Positions 7,795-14,704 of a DNA stretch of 29,031 nucleotides are shown in pieces. This stretch comes from Candidatus Avelusimicrobium faecicola. GTDB lineage: Bacteria; Elusimicrobiota; Elusimicrobia; Elusimicrobiales; Elusimicrobiaceae. Each line of letters begins with the position of its first letter. Position 1 is the first letter of the stretch. The position numbers and the translations under genes are program-made. Location of the stretch: the NCBI GenBank assembly GCA_900540405.1, contig UQFW01000010.1, positions 1 to 29,031 of the forward strand, given 5' to 3'. The notes below the pieces were generated by a model. The model was not told the origin of the DNA, made no database searches, and was given only the letters and a program-made list of their open reading frames with translations.

Positions 7795-8982
7795 TTATAA
7801 CGGCGGCAACGGCCCCGGGTCTTGCCCGGCAGGCAGTTGGTACGGATTTTTTAAGAGGGATTTTGCCAAATCGTCAAAGCCCCATTTATCCTTAAACGAA
7901 AGTACATATTTATACTGTTTAACGGCCAAATCCCGCTCGCCCAGTAAATCGTACACTTCGCCCAGGCGCAGTTCGTTCCAAAGCCCCCACCGGCTGACGG
8001 CCTGCGCTTTTAAGGCTTTGCGGCCTTGTTCAAACAGTTGGCGCGCCTGTGCATATTCCCCGCGCGCCATGGCCGCCGTACCCAACGCCGTATAAGCGCG
8101 GGAAATATAAATATCCTTATAAAAAGGGTCTTTACCAATTAAGCCCAAAAATTCCTGCGCCTGCCGGGTGACGGCGTCCAACTGCCCGGTTTCGTACAGG
8201 CAGATAATTTCCACATAGTGCATCAGCGGGTTTTTGGGATATTTGGCCCGTAATTGGCGGATATATTCCAACGATTTTTCCGGCGCGTAATACTTGCCGC
8301 CGCGCACGTTTTGGATTTCAATTAAAATCAGTTTGGAGCTGTCCGCCGTAAAAACGGCCTTTTCACGCGCCAGATTGAGCTGTTTTACGCCTTCGTCCGG
8401 GTTGCCTTTAATGGCCACTATTTTGGCCAAAATTTTAATGACCGCCGGCAACGTGCCCGCATAATACTGGTAAATGCCTAACCCAAAATACGCATCATAA
8501 TAAGTGGGGTCCAGCGCCAGGGATTTTTCCAAATTGGCAATGGCTTTGCGCCCGGCAAAATAGGCGGTAATCCAGTTGCGGTTGCGCATATTGAACATAG
8601 CCCGCAAGCCGTACAGCGCGCCAATCCCCATATAACCGTTGGGGTCCTGCGGGTTTTTTTTCAGCCAGCGTTTAATGCCGGAAATAGAATCATCCAGTAT
8701 TTGTTCAAACACTTTTTGCTGTTTTTCGTCGCTTTTTTCAAACTCGTACTCATAGCGGGACCAGGCAATCATGGCGTTGCCGAAGTGCGCAAAGGGGTGG
8801 TCCGGGTAGGCGGCAAACACTTTTTGGATGTTTTGCTCGGCTACGTCAAAATCCAAACTGTAAACGCCGTTAATGCCCTCGCGCGCTTGGGCGTACACTT
8901 CCGGCGGAAGTTTAATTTCCGCAAAAATTGGCGTGGCCATACAAGCCCACGCCAATAAAAAACATACCAAACGCCGGAACAT
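7795..8982 (-). CDS. Exported TPR-repeat protein, function unknown
   Basis: This 395-residue protein starts with a signal peptide (MFRRLVCFLLAWACMATPIFA) and is probably periplasmic. Helical TPR-like repeats cover most of the chain, for example NLEKSLALDPTYYDAYFGLG (about residues 150-170) and GTAAMARGEYAQARQLFEQG (about 305-325). YKYVLSFKDKWGFDD near the end also looks repeat-like. The start codon shares one base with the serS stop (TAATG), so the two are translationally coupled, and a terminator follows. Coupling to seryl-tRNA synthetase is probably a matter of operon position rather than shared function. A link with the CsgG-like lipoprotein at the head of the operon, in envelope assembly, is more plausible but inferred. 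Confidence 0.88.
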   Translation of the reverse strand: MFRRLVCFLLAWACMATPIFAEIKLPPEVYAQAREGINGVYSLDFDVAEQNIQKVFAAYPDHPFAHFGNAMIAWSRYEYEFEKSDEKQQKVFEQILDDSISGIKRWLKKNPQDPNGYMGIGALYGLRAMFNMRNRNWITAYFAGRKAIANLEKSLALDPTYYDAYFGLGIYQYYAGTLPAVIKILAKIVAIKGNPDEGVKQLNLAREKAVFTADSSKLILIEIQNVRGGKYYAPEKSLEYIRQLRAKYPKNPLMHYVEIICLYETGQLDAVTRQAQEFLGLIGKDPFYKDIYISRAYTALGTAAMARGEYAQARQLFEQGRKALKAQAVSRWGLWNELRLGEVYDLLGERDLAVKQYKYVLSFKDKWGFDDLAKSLLKNPYQLPAGQDPGPLPPL

Positions 8983-10271
8983 TATTTTTTGGCCTCAATT
9001 TTGTCTTTGCCGAAATACGGGCGCAAAGCCGGCGGAATAATGACGGAACCGTCTTTTTGTTGGAAGTTTTCCAAAATGGCGGCAAACGTGCGGCCCACCG
9101 CCAAACCACTGCCGTTTAAGGTGTGGACATATTCCAGCTTGCCTTGGGCATTTTTGAAGCGCATACCCATCCGGCGGGCCTGGAAGTCCAAACAGTTGGA
9201 GCAGGAGGAAATTTCGCGGAAGCGGTTTTCGCTCGGCATCCACACTTCAATATCATACGTTTTGGCGGACGAAAACCCGATATCCCCGCTGCACAGTTCC
9301 ACCACATGGTACGGAAGACCCAGTTCTTTCAAAATTTCCTGCGCATCAGACACCATAATTTCCAACATTTGGTAAGAATGTTCCGGCTTGGAAAGCATAA
9401 CCAGTTCCACTTTATCAAACTGGTGGTTGCGGATTAAGCCGCGGGTATCTTTGCCGTAAGTGCCGGATTCCTTGCGGAAGCACGGCGTATAGGCCGTTAA
9501 TTTAACCGGTAATTCCGCTTCCGCCAGTACGCGGGTGCGGTTGAGGTTCGTAAGCGGGATTTCGGCCGTGGAAATTAAAAATTGTTTCGGCTCGCCCGTC
9601 AATTCATACATATCTTCGCGGAATTTGGGCAGTTGGCCGGTCCCCAGTAAAATATCTTCGTTTACAATAACCGGGGGCAAAATTTCCTGGTAGCCTTTTT
9701 TGGCGTGCATATCCAACATAAAAGAGATAATCGCGCGTTCCAAGCGGGCGCCGTCCCCCTTAAACAAGGCAAAACGGCTGCCGGACAAAGCGGCCCCGGC
9801 GGCAAAATCCAAAATGCCCAAATTTTCGCCCACCGCTTGGTGGTCTAACGGCTTAAAATCAAAATGCGGCAGCGGAATGGTGCAGGGCAAGTATTCCGGG
9901 TTATCCGCGTCCGAAACGCCCACCGGGATATGCTCGTTGGGAATGTTGGGAATAGAGAGCAGGGCCTCGTTAATTTGTTTTTTAAGGGGTTCCAATTCCG
10001 CTTCTTTGGCGGCCATTTCTTCTTTTAATTTACCCACGGCGGCCATGGCTTCTTTGGCGGCTTCGTCGCCTTGTTCCTGCTTGATTTTGCCAATGCTTTT
10101 AGACATCTCGTTGCGTTTGGCACGCAGTTCTTCCACCCGGGCCAATACCGTTTTGTATTGGTCATACCGGGCCAGTACGTCATCAATTTGGGCGGCCAGT
10201 TCCGGCTTTCTTAAAGACAAACGTTTTTTTACTTCTTCAGGGTTTGCAACGATATACTTAATGTCTAACAT
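8982..10271 (-). CDS. serS: Seryl-tRNA synthetase
   Basis: The 429-residue enzyme charges tRNA-Ser with serine in the cytoplasm and is the usual bacterial length. The N-terminal coiled-coil arm spans about residues 30-105 (RVEELRAKRNEMSKSIGKIK and following). The class II catalytic core follows: STAEIPLTN, motif 2 PCFRKESGTYGKDTRGLIR, and the SSCSNCLDFQARR block. Motif 3 is the segment with TLNGSGLAVGRTFAAILE, where the invariant arginine is in GRTFA. The ATG follows an AAGAGG ribosome-binding site. It lies 10 bases after a small membrane protein gene and is coupled to the TPR gene downstream. A housekeeping aminoacyl-tRNA synthetase lies within an operon of envelope proteins. Confidence 0.98.
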   Translation of the reverse strand: MLDIKYIVANPEEVKKRLSLRKPELAAQIDDVLARYDQYKTVLARVEELRAKRNEMSKSIGKIKQEQGDEAAKEAMAAVGKLKEEMAAKEAELEPLKKQINEALLSIPNIPNEHIPVGVSDADNPEYLPCTIPLPHFDFKPLDHQAVGENLGILDFAAGAALSGSRFALFKGDGARLERAIISFMLDMHAKKGYQEILPPVIVNEDILLGTGQLPKFREDMYELTGEPKQFLISTAEIPLTNLNRTRVLAEAELPVKLTAYTPCFRKESGTYGKDTRGLIRNHQFDKVELVMLSKPEHSYQMLEIMVSDAQEILKELGLPYHVVELCSGDIGFSSAKTYDIEVWMPSENRFREISSCSNCLDFQARRMGMRFKNAQGKLEYVHTLNGSGLAVGRTFAAILENFQQKDGSVIIPPALRPYFGKDKIEAKK

Positions 10272-10281
10272 AGATTACCTC

Positions 10282-10536
10282 TTATTCTTGTTCCAGTTGT
10301 ATTAAATACGGCTCCGGGAAATACGGGCGGTACGGTTTTAAGTTGCGTGAGGCATATTCCACCCCCAACGAAACTAACAACCGCGCACTGACGGGCGCCA
10401 CCGAACTTTGCGCCGCCACCAGTGCCGCCACCGTTAATACCGCCAAAACGGTGAGCGTCTTAAAAAAAATAAAAATGGCCTTTATGCACAATCGGGCGGA
10501 CGCATCCGCCAGGCCGTATTGCCGCCGGTTCATCAT
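10282..10536 (-). CDS. Small single-pass membrane protein
   Basis: The 84-residue protein has one strong transmembrane segment at about residues 20-43 (IKAIFIFFKTLTVLAVLTVA), flanked by an arginine-rich N-terminus and a C-terminal tail of about 40 residues rich in Pro and Tyr (PYRPYFPEPYLIQLEQE). The positive N-terminus suggests a cytoplasmic N-end and an exported tail. Its start overlaps the stop of the CsgG-like gene by four bases (ATGA), a coupling arrangement that supports it being real. Two adjacent ATGs (10536 and 10533) are possible starts. serS begins 10 bases later. I do not recognise the family; the location suggests an accessory of the CsgG-like lipoprotein. Confidence 0.75.
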   Translation of the reverse strand: MMNRRQYGLADASARLCIKAIFIFFKTLTVLAVLTVAALVAAQSSVAPVSARLLVSLGVEYASRNLKPYRPYFPEPYLIQLEQE

Positions 10537-11207
10537 TTTTGTAATTTAGCCAGCTCCTTGGTAAAACTCTTTACTAACCCCCGCGCCACATAATCCGCGG
10601 CGGATAAAGCACTGGAGCTTTCCGCATCATCCGAGCCAATCCAAACCACTTCGCCGGTTTCCACATCCACCAGTTTGGCTATTACGCCCACTTGTGCGTT
10701 AATGGTGTATTCCTGCGGGGCCGTTTGGCTGGAGTGCGATACCTGCGTGCCCACTTGGCGCGTATAGGCGGCATAAGAACCGTCCGGCATTTGCATTACG
10801 TCTTGCTTATATACGGGGCGGCTTTCCGTGCGGCGGGTGGACACCAGCGCCAGCTCCTTGCGGGTAGGCGTGTAGGAAGTCACTTCCCCCAACAGCAGTA
10901 CATCCACCCCTAAAATCTGCCCGATTTGGCGGGTGGTTTCCGGCGATAAATAGCCGGATACCGCAATATTGTGTTCCTTGAGTACGCTTTCCAACTGGGC
11001 GCGCTCCACCACCTTAAACCCGGCGTTAATTAAATATTTGGCAAACAGGTTTTCCACCCCTTGCATGGACGACCAACTGCTCTCAAACGCCATTATCCCA
11101 ATGCGGTTCATTCGGGTAAAGTCGTACGAGCGGCTAATCACCGTGCGCGGGGTACACCCGCAAGCCACCAGGCAAAAAGCTAAGAAACACAAACAAAATT
11201 TCCTCAT
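10533..11207 (-). CDS. CsgG-like outer-membrane lipoprotein
   Basis: From the ATG at 11207 the protein has 224 residues. It begins MRKFCLCFLAFCLVACGC, a lipoprotein signal with the lipidated cysteine at residue 16. A longer reading frame upstream would bury this signal, so I reject it. The body matches the CsgG/FlgO-type fold: RIGIMAFESS near the start, LFAKYLINAGFKVVERAQLE, and the block TRQIGQILGVDVLLLGEVTS. It ends with LVDVETGEVVWIGSDDAESS. CsgG forms the curli export pore, but many relatives are envelope lipoproteins of unknown role and no csgA/B/E/F gene is near. The ATG lies exactly 6 bases after TATAAT with no Shine-Dalgarno sequence, suggesting a leaderless mRNA. It heads the operon with the small membrane protein, serS and the TPR gene. 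Confidence 0.85.
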   Translation of the reverse strand: MRKFCLCFLAFCLVACGCTPRTVISRSYDFTRMNRIGIMAFESSWSSMQGVENLFAKYLINAGFKVVERAQLESVLKEHNIAVSGYLSPETTRQIGQILGVDVLLLGEVTSYTPTRKELALVSTRRTESRPVYKQDVMQMPDGSYAAYTRQVGTQVSHSSQTAPQEYTINAQVGVIAKLVDVETGEVVWIGSDDAESSSALSAADYVARGLVKSFTKELAKLQK

Positions 11208-11213
11208 ATCTTC

Positions 11214-11219
11214 ATTATA
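11214..11219 (-). promoter_or_regulatory. -10 element of the csgG-like operon, leaderless layout
   Basis: TATAAT on the minus strand, 6 bases before the ATG at 11207. The expected transcription start coincides with the start codon. No good -35 hexamer was found at 16-18 bases. Confidence 0.55.
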
Positions 11220-11226
11220 TAATTTT

Positions 11227-11240
11227 TGCGCCGGGGCGCA
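11227..11240. promoter_or_regulatory. Dyad between two divergent -10 elements
   Basis: TGCGCC-GG-GGCGCA is a perfect 6-bp inverted repeat. It sits between the csgG-like -10 (11214-11219, minus) and the kdsC-like -10 (11253-11258, plus), in the -35 space of both. It could be an operator controlling both directions; no regulator is identified. Confidence 0.4.
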
Positions 11241-11252
11241 GGAAAAGAAAAG

Positions 11253-11258
11253 TATAAT
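11253..11258 (+). promoter_or_regulatory. -10 element of the kdsC-like gene
   Basis: TATAAT lies 6 bases before an in-frame ATG at 11265 and 21 bases before the ATG at 11280, which carries AAGGAG. Both a leaderless and a Shine-Dalgarno start are therefore available. No clear -35 hexamer is present. Confidence 0.55.
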
Positions 11259-11279
11259 ATGTATATGAAGGAGTTTTAC

Positions 11280-11870
11280 ATGAACGAACAGTTGTTTAAC
11301 CAAAAAGCCGGGCAAATCAAATTTTTTCTGACGGATGTAGACGGTGTAATGACGGACAGTTCTTTAAGTTTTTTTACGGATGAAGCCGGAAAAACACACG
11401 AAATTAAACATTTTGAATCGTTAGACGGCATGGGGCTGATGTTCCTAAAATACTGCGGTATCCGCACCGGGATTATCTCCCGCGGCAACAGCCCCACGCT
11501 GGAATTTTGGGCCAACATCTTAAATATGGACGTACTCTATTACAACGTGGCCGACAAGCAACGCGCCTTGAACGATTTACAAACCGTCTACCACATTACC
11601 CCGCAGGAAACCGCCTTTGTGGGGGATGATATTATAGACCTGGGCGTATTAAAGCGCGTGGGCCTGCCGTTAAGCGTGCTTAATGGAGTGGAAGAAACCA
11701 AACAGGCCGCCTTATATGTGACCCAAAAACACGGCGGGCACGGCGCCGTGCGGGAAATTGCCGAAAAAATCCTAAAGGCGCGCGGCCAATGGCAACAGGT
11801 GGTGCAGGATGTGGAAAGCGGCGTTTTTAAGTTGCCTTCCCCGCAACTGCGCATTGTGCGCGGCTTATAA
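11280..11870 (+). CDS. kdsC: KdsC-like HAD phosphatase (Kdo-8-phosphate phosphatase)
   Basis: From 11280 the protein has 196 residues and belongs to the HAD class C0 KdsC/YrbI family, which removes phosphate from 3-deoxy-D-manno-octulosonate 8-phosphate for lipopolysaccharide synthesis. The catalytic motif is DVDGVMTD, with the nucleophile and acid/base aspartates at residues 19 and 21. The acidic motif is VGDDIIDLGVL at about residues 117-127. Other KdsC-like blocks are LDGMGLMFL, GIISRGNS and KHGGHGAVREI. The start is chosen by AAGGAG at 11268-11273 with 6-base spacing. An in-frame ATG at 11265, adding MKEFY, sits exactly 6 bases after the -10 and is a rival start. No other Kdo gene is nearby, so related HADs such as neuraminate-9-phosphate phosphatase remain possible. 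Confidence 0.88.
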   Translation: MNEQLFNQKAGQIKFFLTDVDGVMTDSSLSFFTDEAGKTHEIKHFESLDGMGLMFLKYCGIRTGIISRGNSPTLEFWANILNMDVLYYNVADKQRALNDLQTVYHITPQETAFVGDDIIDLGVLKRVGLPLSVLNGVEETKQAALYVTQKHGGHGAVREIAEKILKARGQWQQVVQDVESGVFKLPSPQLRIVRGL

Positions 11871-11875
11871 ATGTA

Positions 11876-11904
11876 TTGTAAAAGATTTCCAAAACAGATA
11901 CAAT
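11876..11904 (+). promoter_or_regulatory. Sigma-70-type promoter for the outer-membrane protein gene
   Basis: TTGTAA at 11876-11881 and TACAAT at 11899-11904 are 17 bases apart. The expected start near 11911 leaves a leader of about 23 bases with AAGGAG at 11924-11929 before the ATG at 11934. The -35 hexamer equals that of the superoxide reductase promoter. Confidence 0.75.
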
Positions 11905-11933
11905 AAAATTACTTTATTACTACAAGGAGCTGT

Positions 11934-12584
11934 ATGAAAAAATTAGTTTTGCTGTTTGTTTTAGCGGCTTTGCCCGCTGCCGCGTTTGCTAAAGACGCGT
12001 ACGCCGAATATTACGGCTTGGAAGAATACGGCCTGCGCAACAATACCACCCGCGTAGAATTTTACGGCGGCGTGGCCGAACCCCAAGACAACTGGGACCA
12101 CAACGGCCAGACGATAGAAATCGGCAAGACCGGGTTTTCTGCCGGGTTGGCGTTTGTGCGCAACATCGGTTCTTATTTATCCGTTGGGTTGGATGGGAAC
12201 TACTCCGGCTTTGCCACCAGCGATAAGTTCAACGCCGGTGCGCAACAGGCCAAATATAACTCCGGCATTGCCACGGGCATGATTATCGGGCGGCTCAATT
12301 TGTTTCCGTCCCAACCTACCCGCTTGTATGCCACCGCCGGTGCCGGTGTGGGCCACATGTTCACGCGCGAAAAATGGGACGACGGCTCCCACGATACCGT
12401 CAACAGCACCAGCTGGGCCGGTATGCTTGGCGCAGGGTTGGAATTTGATATTGACGACTCTGTGATTTTTGGGGTGGAAGGCCGCTACAACTTGATTGAT
12501 TTGCAAAGCAAATACAGCGACGCCTTCGGCAAAAGCCGCTACCACTTTTTAAGCGCTATGCTTAAAATCGGTTGCCGTTTTTAA
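11934..12584 (+). CDS. Outer-membrane beta-barrel protein
   Basis: This 216-residue protein has a signal peptide (MKKLVLLFVLAALPAAAFA) cleaved near residue 19. The mature chain alternates polar and hydrophobic/aromatic residues as in small 8-stranded barrels, for example TRVEFYGGVAEPQDNW, GFSAGLAFVRNIGSYLSVGL and YHFLSAMLKIGCRF. It ends in phenylalanine, the residue that commonly marks outer-membrane proteins for the BAM machinery. It fits the broad OmpA-like/OmpW-like barrel class (outer membrane protein beta-barrel domain) without a specific match. It has its own promoter and ribosome-binding site (AAGGAG, 4-base spacing) and ends in a strong terminator, so it is monocistronic. It supports a diderm cell plan. 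Function may be structural or in transport of small solutes; this is not resolved. Confidence 0.85.
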   Translation: MKKLVLLFVLAALPAAAFAKDAYAEYYGLEEYGLRNNTTRVEFYGGVAEPQDNWDHNGQTIEIGKTGFSAGLAFVRNIGSYLSVGLDGNYSGFATSDKFNAGAQQAKYNSGIATGMIIGRLNLFPSQPTRLYATAGAGVGHMFTREKWDDGSHDTVNSTSWAGMLGAGLEFDIDDSVIFGVEGRYNLIDLQSKYSDAFGKSRYHFLSAMLKIGCRF

Positions 12585-12606
12585 GCCCGTCAAACACTCT
12601 GTTTAC

Positions 12607-12638
12607 CGCCGCCCCATAAAAAGGGCGGCGTTTTTTTT
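12607..12638 (+). terminator. Rho-independent terminator after the outer-membrane protein gene
   Basis: CGCCGCCC (12607-12614) pairs with GGGCGGCG (12623-12630) and is followed by eight T. Confidence 0.95.
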
Positions 12639-12659
12639 GGCCCGGGCGGCGCGTTCCTG

Positions 12660-12688
12660 TTGCGCTCCCGGTGCGCGTTTGCTATGAT
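12660..12688 (+). promoter_or_regulatory. mgtC promoter, leaderless layout
   Basis: TTGCGC at 12660-12665 and TATGAT at 12683-12688 are 17 bases apart. The ATG at 12695 begins 6 bases after the -10, at the expected transcription start, and no Shine-Dalgarno sequence precedes it. Confidence 0.65.
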
Positions 12689-12694
12689 ACATTT

Positions 12695-13324
12695 ATGGAA
12701 GATATTTTAACCAAAGTGGTTTTATCCTTAATTTTAGGCGGGGTACTGGGTATGGAACGCCAATACCACGATAAACCCGCCGGCTATGCCACCAACTGTT
12801 TGATTTGTTTGGGGGCCACCTTATTTACCATACTTTCCCAATACATGGGCAACCAAGGGGGCGACCCCGGCCGTATTGCCGCCCAAATAGTGACCGGCGT
12901 GGGGTTTATCGGCGCAGGCTCCATTTTGCGTGACGGAAATAAAATTTCCGGCCTGACCACCGCCGCCGGAGTGTGGTTGGTGGCGGCTATCGGCATGGCG
13001 GTAGGATATGGGGAATATGTGTTGGCCTCCGTATTTGCTTCTTCCATTATGCTGGTGCAGTTGGGTGTGCGCAAAACCATCAAACTGCTGGAATTTGTTA
13101 AACATTACGACACGATTTATCTGGTCTGCACCCCCAAATGGGCGGTGGTGGACGATATTTGCCGCAAAATTGAACGGCAGCATATTTCCATCCTCAAACA
13201 AGAAGTGACCAAACAGGACAATTTTTTTGCCGTATCCATTACGGCTACTTTTACAGGACGGGAATTTTACAAAATTACCAAAGAATTATTAGAAATGCCG
13301 GATGTAAAATCCCTTTATAAATAG
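12695..13324 (+). CDS. MgtC/SapB-family membrane protein
   Basis: From the ATG at 12695 the protein has 209 residues. An upstream GTG at 12671 lies inside the promoter and is rejected. The N-terminal domain has the MgtC/SapB signatures: LGGVLGMERQYHDKPAG near the start, RIAAQIVTGVGFIGAGSI, and GLTTAAGVWLVAAIGMAVG. It carries about four to five membrane segments (LTKVVLSLILGGVLGM onward). Residues of about 135-209 form a soluble C-terminal domain (VVDDICRKIERQHISILKQE and following) as in other MgtC/YhiD proteins. MgtC in Salmonella affects survival at low magnesium and inhibits ATP synthase, but most family members in free-living bacteria have no settled role. The DegT-fold gene follows after 10 bases with its own ribosome-binding site, so both are one operon. 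Confidence 0.9.
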   Translation: MEDILTKVVLSLILGGVLGMERQYHDKPAGYATNCLICLGATLFTILSQYMGNQGGDPGRIAAQIVTGVGFIGAGSILRDGNKISGLTTAAGVWLVAAIGMAVGYGEYVLASVFASSIMLVQLGVRKTIKLLEFVKHYDTIYLVCTPKWAVVDDICRKIERQHISILKQEVTKQDNFFAVSITATFTGREFYKITKELLEMPDVKSLYK

Positions 13325-13334
13325 GAGCGCCTTT

Positions 13335-14372
13335 ATGGCCGATGACCGTATACCGCTGACTAATATTCCCTTACAATATCAACCTTTTTTGCCTGCTTTG
13401 CAGGCCGCCGTACAATCCCCCGCAACGGACAACTCCGTGATTACCCGGTTTGAAAACACCTTTGCCGATTTAATGGGCGTAGATAACGCCCTGGCCTGCG
13501 CCGGGCCGGAAGCCGCCCTGCAACTGGCCGTTGAAGCCGCCGGTATTCAACCCGGGGATGAAATTATTACTTCGCCTTTCAACCGTTTAACGCACGCCCT
13601 GCCACATATTTCCTGGGTGTTTGCGGACGTATGCGCGGACACCTTAAACCTGGACGCGCACGACGTAGAACGCCACCTGACCAAAAAAACAAAAGCCATG
13701 ATGCCTATGCATACATTCGGCTATCCGGCCGATATGGAAGCCCTCATGCACCTGGCGAACGAACACGGTTTGCAAGTGTTTGAAAACTGCGTACAAGCCC
13801 CGCTGGCGCAGGCCGACGGCGTGCGGGTGGGCAGTATCGGCGATATGGGTATTTTTGGCTTTACCCCGGCCGTGGCATTGGGGCAAAATACGCCCGCCGG
13901 ATGTTTGATTACCAACGACGGCGCTTTGGCGCAAAAAGCCCGGCAAATTTTGGCGCAAAAAGTGTCCCTTCAAATGCCCGCCACGCAGGCCGCGCTGCTG
14001 CAAGCGCTCGTGCCGCAAGCCGTAGAAAACTGGATTGAAAACCGCCAAAAAGCGGCCGCCTGGTACGAAGAAGAACTGGCCGGCGTGCCGGTGCAGAGGC
14101 CGCCTGTTCCTCCGGCGGAAGTAAACCCCACTTATACCGCGTACGCCTTGCGCACGGAACGCGCGGAAGAATTAGTGGCTTTTTTGGCGAAACACCATAT
14201 AGAGGCCGCCTTGGCGTTTGCCGGGTTTTCCATCCCGGACAGTTTGCCCTGCGCCCGCCACGCGCAAAAAGAAACGCTTTTACTGCCCATGTTCCCGGAT
14301 ATTACCCCGGAACAAGTGGAGCGCGTTTGCGGCGCCGTGCGTGATTTTTACGAAGAAGACGCCACCTTATAA
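13335..14372 (+). CDS. DegT/DnrJ/EryC1-fold protein lacking the PLP lysine
   Basis: The 345-residue protein aligns by eye along its length with DegT/DnrJ/EryC1/StrS sugar aminotransferases: IQPGDEIITSPFN, TKKTKAMMPMHTFGYPADME and SIGDMGIFGF are family blocks. Key residues are lost, however. The Schiff-base lysine of the usual SF-P-x-K-x-(L/I) segment is valine 180 (in GFTPAVALGQNTPAG). The PLP-ring aspartate of the usual EDAAQA segment is asparagine 151 (in FENCVQA). The SGTAAL phosphate-binding segment reads AGPEAAL (residues 56-62). It is unlikely to be a PLP aminotransferase. It could bind a nucleotide sugar as a dehydratase, a regulator or a pseudoenzyme. The frame is open and intact, which argues for a kept function. 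It has AGGAG with 7-base spacing, follows mgtC in the same operon and ends in a terminator. Confidence 0.85.
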   Translation: MADDRIPLTNIPLQYQPFLPALQAAVQSPATDNSVITRFENTFADLMGVDNALACAGPEAALQLAVEAAGIQPGDEIITSPFNRLTHALPHISWVFADVCADTLNLDAHDVERHLTKKTKAMMPMHTFGYPADMEALMHLANEHGLQVFENCVQAPLAQADGVRVGSIGDMGIFGFTPAVALGQNTPAGCLITNDGALAQKARQILAQKVSLQMPATQAALLQALVPQAVENWIENRQKAAAWYEEELAGVPVQRPPVPPAEVNPTYTAYALRTERAEELVAFLAKHHIEAALAFAGFSIPDSLPCARHAQKETLLLPMFPDITPEQVERVCGAVRDFYEEDATL

Positions 14373-14379
14373 ACCAAAA

Positions 14380-14402
14380 CCCGCCTGCCCGGCGGGTTTT
14401 TT
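14380..14402 (+). terminator. Rho-independent terminator of the mgtC operon
   Basis: CCCGCC (14380-14385) pairs with GGCGGG (14391-14396), followed by six T (14397-14402). It lies 7 bases after the DegT-fold stop and ends 17 bases before the zinc-ribbon gene's end. Confidence 0.88.
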
Positions 14403-14419
14403 ACGTTCAGCTTATATTT

Positions 14420-14692
14420 TTATTGTTTGCGCCAACGCTTGAGGCACGGCAATACATTACGCATCATATCGTGCGCTTCCCGCGCGGTCAGCTCCGGGTG
14501 CGCCTGCAACATAAAAGGCACGCAAGTAGCAATCATTTCTTCCATGGTTAAATCGGCCGTGAAATCCCCATTTTTATAACAATAAATGCAATATTCCGGG
14601 TTGGGGGAGCCGTCCTCGTTCGTGCCCAATGCGCCGGCATCCACCAGCGGCATCCCGCAACTTTGGCAAAAAGTAAGTTTTGTTTCTTTCAT
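14420..14692 (-). CDS. Small zinc-ribbon protein (zf-ribbon-16-like family)
   Basis: The 90-residue protein has a CxxC pair at residues 9 and 12 (TFCQSCGMPL) and a second at 35 and 38 (EYCIYCYKNG), which should bind one zinc ion. The sequence after the first pair (LGTNEDGSPNPEYCIYCYKN) and then DFTADLTMEEMI matches the small 'putative zinc ribbon' family common in anaerobic bacteria. The C-terminal half is helical (REAHDMMRNVLPCLKRWRKQ). Its function in this family is unknown. The ATG lies exactly 6 bases after TATACT with no ribosome-binding site, suggesting leaderless translation. It stands alone, converging with the mgtC operon. Confidence 0.88.
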   Translation of the reverse strand: MKETKLTFCQSCGMPLVDAGALGTNEDGSPNPEYCIYCYKNGDFTADLTMEEMIATCVPFMLQAHPELTAREAHDMMRNVLPCLKRWRKQ

Positions 14693-14698
14693 ACCAAA

Positions 14699-14704
14699 AG
14701 TATA
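14699..14704 (-). promoter_or_regulatory. -10 element of the zinc-ribbon gene, leaderless layout
   Basis: TATACT on the minus strand, followed by exactly 6 bases (TTTGGT) and the ATG at 14692. No clear -35 hexamer. Confidence 0.5.

Noticed and set aside
7685..8095. Plus-strand open frame of 136 codons
   Set aside because: It runs over a terminator and the 3' end of the TPR gene. No ribosome-binding site or recognisable domain.
11208..11315. Longer start for the CsgG-like gene at 11315
   Set aside because: It would cover the divergent promoters and the kdsC start and bury the lipoprotein signal that begins at 11207.
13335..14372. Frameshifted or decaying aminotransferase pseudogene
   Set aside because: The frame is intact, of normal length, with a good ribosome-binding site and normal codon use; only active-site residues differ.
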